64,000 nt of DNA from Kappaphycus alvarezii (lineage: Eukaryota; Rhodophyta; Florideophyceae; Gigartinales; Solieriaceae), in contig NADL03000465.1 in assembly GCA_002205965.3 (NCBI GenBank), positions 372,001 to 436,000 on the forward strand, given 5' to 3'. The notes under the pieces are model-generated. The model searched no databases, was not told the origin of the DNA, and saw nothing but the letters and a program-made list of their open reading frames with translations. The position numbers and the translations under genes are program-made. Numbering within the stretch: position 1 is the first letter of the stretch; every line of letters begins with the position of its first letter. Shown here in pieces: positions 57,056 through 64,000 of the stretch.

Positions 57056-58661
57056 TCATGTCTCCACTCCCCTCAACATGTCATCTTCTGCATGCACATG
57101 TCCCAGGAATTCATCCTCTCCCCGTTGCCGATCCAATCCCCCACTCACTCTAACCCTCCCTCTCCCTCCGGAATCCATATCCAACTTCCTAACCTCGTCC
57201 TCAAATGAATCCCTCCTGCCGCTACTTCTCCTACCCCCTCTTCCCCTCCCTCTTCCACTACTACTTCCTATTAATTCTAAACCCTCCTCCCCAAATCTAA
57301 ATCCCCTCCCGGTCCCTACCAGCTCCCCAGCCGCCACAGCTGATTCCGCCGCCGCGGTCGCCACCTCCGCCACACCCGCCGGATCTAGTCCCTCGCCCAT
57401 CGGCGTCGCCGCGCGTTCACCCGATGACGATCTGGATCCCGATGAAACCGAGTTCAACAAGAAACTCTCAGCCGCTGCCGCCGCAGCGGCAGCCGCCGCC
57501 ACGACATTAGGTTGTGGCGCATGCGTCGGGTCGCGGCCTGTTGTCGTAGCCATAGCCATGGCGGTTCGGTCGGCGCTTAAGGACACATCCTGAGAGTCCC
57601 TACCTTTTCGCCTTGAGCCTGGTGGTGAATTTGAAGTGGACATGGCCCTGGAAACACCGGCAAGAGGGTCCAGTGCGTTATTGGAAGATAAGTCCAAAGA
57701 TCCATAGGTGAGAATGGGATCAAAGTTGTGAATGAGAGGCGTATCCGCCTCCATGTACAGGTTACGATCATGTTCTTGCCGAAAAAAGGTGGCCGGGTCA
57801 GCCAGCAAAGAGTCTTGTAGTGGGTGAGGAGTTAGGGCGGAGGCCGAGGAGAGTTGACATGTTGAGGTAGAGCTGGCGGCTGGAGGGTATGAGAGAGGAG
57901 GAACCTGGGGGGCAGGATCGAGGAGACCTTGCGGACGAATAGGTGGCACGGAGAGCTCAGGGGGGAAGCGGCGTTAAGGGTTGGAGTGATGGATTTTGGC
58001 CGATCTCGTTCGCGAGTTTTGCGCTTGGTAATGTATTTCGAAGGTCGACGCTTCTGGGGAGAGGGAGCGAGGGAGCAGGTTTGCCAGGTGTGGTCTTAAC
58101 AGGGGCAGATGTTGCACGGGGGGCTTGGCGCGGGCGGGTTTCGCAGGGGAAGGTTTTGTAGGAGGAAGTTTTGAAGTAGAAGAAACGGGATGGGCGGGAA
58201 GACGATGGGACGGGGAAGGAAGTGGCTTGGAGATCGGGGGAGGGGAGGGAGACTTGGAAGGGGGAGTCGGGGACTTTGAACGCGGAGTTTGGTTGGATGA
58301 TGGAGCCGGGGTAGATGAGGAGCGAGGCGTACCACGAAATTCGACCGCGCGATTGCGGAGGGTGTTCTCGATGGGAGTTCTGGCGTGTGGTGAAGGGTTT
58401 GAAGCATGAAGGAGACGATCGCATGCATCGCAAAGAGCGGAACCCTCGGCTTGACAGTATGTTGTTGCGGGGGCGTCGTCGCAATGTTCGCAAAAGGGAG
58501 AGCAGTAACGGCGGATGCAAGATCGATGCATGGATGGGTGGAATGATTTTCGGTGACGTTGCAAGCGGCACAGAGAACGGTTTGATGATCGACACAAAAG
58601 TGGGTGGCGGCGGCGGCGAGACAGCATCGCACACTGCGCGTACGCCCACGAGACGTGTCAT
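57056..58661 (-). CDS. Tandem B-box zinc-finger protein (CONSTANS/BBX-like, no CCT seen), frame broken
   Basis: Two B-boxes lie at the N-terminus. The first (about 58,640-58,550) reads VRCCLAAAATHFCVDHQTVL followed by CAACNVTENH; its leading Cys pair is atypical. The second (about 58,512-58,395, another frame) is complete: CSPFCEHCDDAPATTYCQAE, then GSALCDACDRLLHASN with a later His. A long Pro/Ser/Lys linker follows, then a 297-codon C-terminal part (57,949-57,056) with NNALDPLAGVSRAMSTSNSP, a poly-Ala run and Arg/Gly repeats. In plants BBX proteins are light- and clock-linked regulators; the same is only inferred here. Frames change near 58,530, at the six-G run 58,118-58,123, and at 57,960-57,965 beside an in-frame TAA (57,974). 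No CCT domain was found. The exact start is unclear. Confidence 0.65.
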
Positions 58662-60303
58662 AAACTAAGAGACGGGGGAAGGGGAGGGCGCGGGGAAACG
58701 AAAATAGCGGGGTCGGCAGGGGAAAGGGCGAGGGAGGGCGTTAGTGACAGGGACAGAGAAGAGTCATTGAGATTCGGGATGGCAAAGGAGGCGACGGTAC
58801 GACGGGGCGGGATTGTATGGGAGACGAAAGCCCTGTAGCGCAGTGGAGTGGGGGAATGTAGGGTTGACTTGAAAAGGGAAAAGGGAGGTAGCGAGGCGGG
58901 TGTAAGGAAGGGTTGAGGCAGGGGAGCAGCCGCGGCAGAGAATGTGGGACAAGAGTAGGAACGGGATCGGGTGGCGGAGAAATGGACGGCGGTTGAAGCA
59001 GGTGTTGCGTCTTGGAAGACGACGGCGGGGGACAAGCTGTTGGAGCGAGAGAGGTGGAGTGAAGGGAGAAGTGTAAGTCCGGTGCGTCGTGACCCTAGAT
59101 CGGCAGGGGGAATCGAGCGTGGGGTCGAGACAAATTTCTTTGCGCTGTGGTTCGCGAGGGTAGGTCGAGAAGCGAGCAGGGGCGGTAGGCAAACGGGCGA
59201 GATTGAGAGGGTGCGATTGGGAGAGTCTTGAGGAAGGGTTGGAAGTGGGCTTGCGGACGGCAATAGGGTAAGGAAAAGGTATGAATGGTGAAAATGGCAG
59301 ATGATTGTATGGCAATGGTGGTGGTGTGTCGAATAGAAATGGCACAAATATCCCGTGGTATGCAAGCAATGGCCAATAGAAGAAACGGATTAACAACTTT
59401 TAGATATTTCTTTTTGACGCCGGAGACAGGAGTGGCCACAAAGCTTCTGTCTGCCGCCAGCAAGGTGATGGAAAATAACAACAGGGCCGTATCTTCCAAC
59501 TTTTATCGGCCACAAGCTACACGTTCTTAGGCATCTACACATCCGCCACCATTTTTTCTTATGGACGAGAACTGTCGTTCGGCTTGTGAAAAATTACAAA
59601 CCACCTCGGAGGCGCTTGTGTCAATCTTATCCCCCATTTTTGTACTTGAATGCACTATACTGTACTGTACTGTACAGTATCCGCATTTGTCGTGACCTTT
59701 GGCGCCATTGTAAGGTCGTAACACCCCACTAAAATTGCAAAAAAAGAAACAATTGCCGTTCACACGTTTGCCACGTTTCAACAACAGGAATCCAATCTCC
59801 CTCGGGAACACGCTCCAGCAGTCCTTTTCATTCTCATTCGCCAGCAATGGTTACTGTTTCTGCACGCACCACTGCACTTTTAAAATATTCAAAAAAAAGA
59901 ACGCCGTCTTGCCCGTTCGTCGTTCGGTCCGACCTATTCGAGATCAAATTGATGCACATTTCCAGAGATAATTCCTCGCACATCTCCCTTTGACACTGCC
60001 GCCGTCCGACCGAAAAAAAGAATGCCTGAATATGTCTCCAGTCGCCCACATAACCCTAGCGATTCCAACCCACTTCCAGACGTTGCAAGCCTTTTCGCTT
60101 GACGATTTCTATTCAGCTCAACTTTCCCTTCCCTTGAGTTAGCATACTTTCCTTTTGCTTGCCCCAACCGAAAACAACACGGACATCGTGGAACAAGTCC
60201 TACATTGAAGCATTTCGACCCACCCTACATCATCCAGTTTCCGCCGCCCCATCTACCATCCCCACCCCACAAAAAAAAATTCATTTGCATCTCACACTCC
60301 ACA
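58662..60303. other. Divergent promoter region of the B-box and small membrane protein genes
   Basis: From 58,660 to about 59,400 the minus strand is pyrimidine-rich, like the leaders of other genes here, and holds long but featureless open frames. From about 60,150 to 60,300 the plus strand is pyrimidine-rich instead. The switch in strand composition lies near 59,500-59,700, at the motif cluster. Confidence 0.5.
59656..59681. promoter_or_regulatory. TACTGTACTGTACTGTACAGTA motif between divergent genes
   Basis: A 26-bp run with overlapping copies of the recurrent palindrome sits at the point where the pyrimidine-rich strand switches from minus to plus, between the B-box gene and the small membrane protein gene. 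Confidence 0.4.
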
Positions 60304-60678
60304 ATGGTCATCCATCACTCAACACTTGCCTTCTCCGCCCCCACTCCCTTCTCCCTTTCCCGCCCCAACTTTGCATCCGTTCATCACTTTCACCCATCAA
60401 CAAATCAACTCGCTACACATACGCGCGTGTCATGCATGATCCCGTTTCCTCCCACCGAGATACCTACCCTTTCCGTACCCCATGCCCTTCCAGCTTCGCA
60501 CGTCATCTCACACATTCCATCCGTCTCAAGCACTTGCTTTCCTGCCGATGTACTCGCCACTACCGCCGACATAGGACCTTTCACAAACGTTAATGTTGAG
60601 ACCACAGGGATCTTCGCCGCCATTCTCGCAGGCACTCTCGTCGCGAGTTTCATCATCACTTTCATTGTCCGTTTCTGA
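60304..60678 (+). CDS. Small single-span membrane protein with transit-peptide-like leader
   Basis: The frame from ATG 60,304 encodes 124 residues. The first 80 or so are Ser/Thr/Pro/His-rich, poor in acidic residues and begin MVIHHSTLAFSAPTPFSLSR, which resembles a plastid transit peptide with Phe residues. A spaced acidic segment (ADVLATTADIGPFTNVNVET) follows, then one membrane helix, TGIFAAILAGTLVASFIITF, ending IVRF at the stop. The mature part of about 35-40 residues has the form of the low-molecular-mass thylakoid subunits of photosystems or the b6f complex, but I could not match it to a named one. An upstream in-frame ATG at 60,205 would add 33 residues; the 60,304 start gives the better leader. 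It is divergent from the B-box gene with the motif cluster between them. Confidence 0.5.
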   Translation: MVIHHSTLAFSAPTPFSLSRPNFASVHHFHPSTNQLATHTRVSCMIPFPPTEIPTLSVPHALPASHVISHIPSVSSTCFPADVLATTADIGPFTNVNVETTGIFAAILAGTLVASFIITFIVRF

Positions 60679-61114
60679 CCTCCGCATCGAACGCCATGGA
60701 ACAATGCCTAGGTATTCTCACTTCCTGTGGACAAATTCAGTTTAAATATGCCTCAGGACGTACCGGAATCGAGCTTTGGAGTAACCCGCCATTGGCAGAA
60801 AGGGATCCCAGTTATCAACTGCTACCGAGGTATATTCAACAAACGCTTCTGCCTTTCTTTACAAGTGCCAACGACTGGACATTGTCGTGGTGATCACATC
60901 GCGCAACACTCTTAAGCACACTCAGGCCAAACAATCGTCCGCTGGCACTCTCGAGACAGTCCACACGTACCTACACAAAAAGAACAGCAACATTATACCC
61001 AACCTACCCTACACCAACCGAATATTGCCTGGTCATTCTCTTCCGTCCTCGTAGTCTCGTATTCCTAGGCGCAAAACAACGTAAAAAGGAAATCATGAAA
61101 ACAAACTATTCCGA
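60679..61114. other. Convergent 3' intergenic region
   Basis: Nothing recognisable lies between the small membrane protein and the end of the phosphate transporter. Confidence 0.5.
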
Positions 61115-62898
61115 TTACAACGCCGGTACCACCGGCAACAGCGGTCTCATTATCGCGTAAAACACAATTGTCACAAGCGCCGACACCGGTAAAGTCACTC
61201 CCCAGCTCCCTGCTATGTTCGTCAAAACCTTACGATTCACCGCCGACCGATCACCATTCGCTAACCCAATCGCCACTATGCACCCGACCAACGTATGTGT
61301 TGTTGATACTGGCAAACCCAGCTCCGACGCAATCAACACAGTCAGCGCCGTGCTCAGCTCCACCGAGAATCCCATCGTCGGCCTCAACTTTGTAATCTTA
61401 GTCCCCACTGTTTCCATCACCGGTCGTCCAAACAATCCCAACCCTGTGCTAATCCCCAAACCGCCTAGCACCAGCACCCACGGTGGAATGCTTACCATAG
61501 ATGCAAGACTTCCATTATTCACCCACATGGAATACATGGCCGCAAATGGTCCAATGGCATTGCTCACATCGTTGCTGCCATGAGAAAACGAAAGCATGCA
61601 CGCTGTCACCACCTGCAACACCTTGAAAATCCTCTCCACATCCTCCTGCTGCTCGCCCCGACTCAATTCCCCTCCACCACCGCCCCCGCCAATGCTACCG
61701 ACAACGCCCCCTCCCCGTACCCCTCCCCTACCACCCCAAACTTCTTGGCAATGTATTGCTTTGAGTGAACAGAGGTCGCCAACGCCCCCGCCACGCCGGA
61801 ACAAGCCAGTGCCACCGCCAACGCAATGTAAAGCACACGATCAGGAGTCAAACCGGCAAACCTGGAGCCCTTGCCCAAAACAAACATAGTCATGACAAAC
61901 GATGCGCCACCGCTCAATAACGGTAAAAATCGTCTAGTGGCCTTTGCTGGTCGCTCTGCGTCGACTATGAAAGTCGACACAGCCTTGTACAAACAGGTTG
62001 CCACCATGCCACCAATCATTGGACTCAAAAACCAGCTCATAACAATTCTCTGGACGGCACCATAATTGATTCCCCAACCAGAGACCAAGCCCAAGCCGAT
62101 CAATGAACCGACGACGGAATGTGTGGAGCTGACCGGGAGTCCGAAACGGGTAGCGATAGCCATCCATGCGGTGCAACCCACAAGGACGGCCAACATTCCC
62201 AACATATAACTGATTGGGGCCGAGAGAGTAGCGGCACCGATGGTGACGACACCTCCGGAGATGGTCTTGGTGACAGTGGAACCGAATAGGACGGCGCCAG
62301 AAAACTCCATGACGGCACCTATGACCAAGGCGGCAGAGACTTTGATAGCACCGGTACCTACAGCGGTACCTAGTGAATTGGCGACGTCATTGGCACCAAG
62401 TGCTGCAGAAAGGGCAAAGGCGACGAGACCACCCATGGCCAGAAGAATAGTCGGGGTTAGAATGACGGACTTTGGAGTGAATCGGTACGGGATATTAGAT
62501 GGGGCGGTTGGAGAGGGTGCTGCAGGAGGGTTAGGAAGCGGGCGGCAATGAGTAGTGGGGGATACAGGAATGAAGGAAGAGGTTAAGGATGGGAGAGGAT
62601 GGAAATTGGGGCGCATAGAGACGGAGCGGCGGGAAGGAAGAGTTTGAAGGGAGGTAGTCGGGATGGCGGAAATAAAGGCGGGAGTGGCATGTTGACTTGA
62701 GGATGGGATAGGCGGGGCGGGGGGAAAGGGGTGGGAAAGAGAGGAGGATGGAAGGAGGATGGATAGCGGCGGTAGTGGATGAGTGGCGGGGCTGTGGTTG
62801 GGATTTTGAGATACAGCGGGATTAATATATGGATTGTTGGACGCGTGGTATAGGAGAGTTACTAAAAGGGAAAGGAGCGGTAAGGGCCGAGAGGACAT
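61115..62898 (-). CDS. PHO4/PiT-family inorganic phosphate transporter, frame broken once
   Basis: Minus-strand codons from 62,898 give a Ser/Pro-rich N-terminal leader of about 150 residues, then the first PiT repeat with ALSAALGANDVANSLGTAVG and TRFGLPVSSTHSVVGSLIGL. The second repeat, in the next frame (to 61,115), has LSFSHGSNDVSNAIGPFAAM and LGLPVSTTHTLVGCIVAIGL. The paired GANDVAN and P-V-S-(S/T)-T-H signatures define the family, which couples Na+ or H+ to phosphate uptake. Total length near 594 residues and the long Ser-rich leader resemble plant plastid PHT2;1, so an inner-envelope location is inferred. A loop with Gly-rich sequence joins the halves, and the one-base shift lies there near the four-base run 61,669-61,672. 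A downstream ATG (MRPNFHPLPSL) is an alternative start. Confidence 0.85.
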
Positions 62899-63820
62899 TG
62901 GGTGTCATAAGTGATGTGTGTGGATCCGTTTTAGAATTTTGCTGTTTTTTTGTTGTTTTTTTTGCAAACGTGTAAATTTGCGCCGTTTGGGACACAGTTG
63001 GGCGAGTGGATAGCACGGCCGATGCATTGAAGTAAAGTTTCATTCGATGCACGTAGGGGAATTTCACCTTGCTGAAATGGTGATCGACGTGTAATGGAAT
63101 GCTGGTGTTGGTATAATTGTCAGGGTTTGACTGAGAAAATGATGCAGTAAGGGCTTGCTTGGTGACTGGATTTTGTCGACGATGGCCAAAGCTTGCGCCA
63201 GAGTGAATGTAGACAGGAGGTGGCAGAAAGTCCTTTGATGAGCAAATAGGGCAGGTTTGCACTGCACAGTGCAACGGCTGTAGCGGACCGTGAGAAACTG
63301 GCCAGATTGTATTGGCCATTCGTGGTTCAGAAGTTGTTGCTCAGGGGCAGATAAGATGAGGAAGAGAAAAAGCATGACTCTTAGGCTCTGGCGCGATTCC
63401 AGTTTTTACCACCGCGTGGTTTGTGTATGTATGTTTTTCTCGAGCAATCTCATCCCCATCCTCAACCCAATTTGCGATTATCATAAGCGTCTGCTTGAGT
63501 GGATCAACCACTCGTTCCTCATTCTGCATCACCGGGCAGTAGATTACAGTTTCATCGATCGTAACAACATCTGTCGTTGCGGAAAGCATCTTCCTGATCG
63601 ACCAATCAAATGGCCGATACTTAAGAATGTGTCTAAAAAAGGTTCCCTTACGAAAGAGACAGTATCTTTACTGTAAATATTTTATTCTGTAAGCCAATGT
63701 CAACGGCCATTTCCAACAGCTGGCAAATGGCTCAGCATGCTTTACTGTAATGAACTGCACACAACATCATGACTGTAATTACTGGCCTGTTCCTGTTCCT
63801 TTTCGTTCCTGTGCAGTAGC
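62899..63820. other. Upstream region of the phosphate transporter gene
   Basis: No gene was recognised. Minus-strand frames at 63,375-62,822 are pyrimidine-rich and probably part of the leader of the phosphate transporter transcript. The palindrome GCACTGCACAGTGC lies near 63,258-63,271. Confidence 0.4.
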
Positions 63821-63821
63821 G

Positions 63822-63847
63822 CTGTACAGTTGTACTGTACTGTATGT
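63822..63847. promoter_or_regulatory. CTGTACAGT / TGTACTGTACTGTA motif pair
   Basis: The motif pair sits about 100 bp before the ATG at 63,947 and about 920 bp upstream of the phosphate transporter start on the other strand, again between two putatively divergent genes. Confidence 0.35.
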
Positions 63848-63946
63848 AGCATGACATCATCAATCCCTGCTCATTTCGAATTCAACAGCACCCACGCCCT
63901 CCCGACTGCCAACATCCGCTGAGTTAGTCCGCAAAACTCAGGTGCC

Positions 63947-64000
63947 ATGAGATCCCGCTTCCGTCGAACAGAGCGCGTCTTTGCAGTCGACCTTCAAATC
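63947..64000 (+). CDS. Possible gene start, truncated by the right edge
   Basis: An ATG opens an 18-codon frame (MRSRFRRTERVFAVDLQI) that runs off the window. The preceding G-poor leader and the nearby motif pair resemble the promoters of the real genes in this block. Too little is visible for any functional statement. Confidence 0.3.
   Translation, partial: MRSRFRRTERVFAVDLQI

Noticed and set aside
58658..59396. Long overlapping minus-strand frames upstream of the B-box gene (235 and 210 codons)
   Set aside because: Low-complexity Pro/Ser/Leu sequence in several frames at once is explained by a G-poor, pyrimidine-rich leader; no domain and no start evidence.
1..64000. CRISPR arrays, bacterial operons or prophage
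   Set aside because: No regularly spaced identical repeats with unique spacers were seen, and spliced genes, TATA boxes and eukaryotic retrotransposons show that the DNA is eukaryotic nuclear.

Overview
The window looks like nuclear DNA of a eukaryotic alga, most plausibly a red alga (Rhodophyta, florideophyte type). The evidence is a mix: a PHO4/PiT phosphate permease of the plastid/bacterial kind, a nuclear gene for a bacterial-type ribosomal protein uL14 (organellar), a tandem B-box zinc-finger protein, mostly intronless genes packed into one compact block, and a large surrounding territory of decayed retrotransposons. The lineage call is an inference; no marker here is uniquely diagnostic.

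Layout. 1-3,850: decayed Ty3/gypsy element on the minus strand, running off the left edge. 4,484-5,513: end of a LINE-like ORF, an 18-bp minisatellite and a small dispersed repeat. 5,686-11,013: a DIRS-order tyrosine-recombinase retrotransposon (gag, RT-RNase H, recombinase) with two identical 323-bp direct repeats and an 18-bp second repeat. 11,109-15,135: a nest of 3' ends of retrotransposons carrying an RLE-type (restriction-like endonuclease) domain, one plus copy and three minus copies. 15,245-15,326: tRNA-Ser(AGA). 19,869-21,043: a CDCA7-like zinc-finger gene. 21.6-33.8 kb: mostly gene-poor. 34.3-38.3 kb: second decayed Ty3/gypsy element. 43.5-49.05 kb: two decayed copia-like elements, both minus. 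49.85-50.55 kb: remnant of a non-LTR-type RT.

51.6-64.0 kb is the real gene block: the mRNA-export helicase UAP56/SUB2 (one intron of 788 bp near the 5' end), a TPT-family sugar-phosphate/nucleotide-sugar transporter, organellar uL14, a B-box protein, a small single-membrane-span protein with a transit-like leader, a PiT phosphate transporter, and the first codons of a possible further gene at the right edge. Genes are arranged in convergent and divergent pairs.

Two patterns cut across the window. First, a palindromic element built on TACTGTACAGTA recurs in about twenty intergenic clusters. These lie upstream of nearly every recognisable gene and in several gene-free stretches, and I see none inside a recognised cellular coding sequence. 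Second, four conserved genes (CDCA7-like, TPT, B-box, PiT) have their reading frame broken by one-base shifts, several of them exactly at runs of six identical bases. This most simply means homopolymer indel errors in the assembly, but it should be tested against transcripts.
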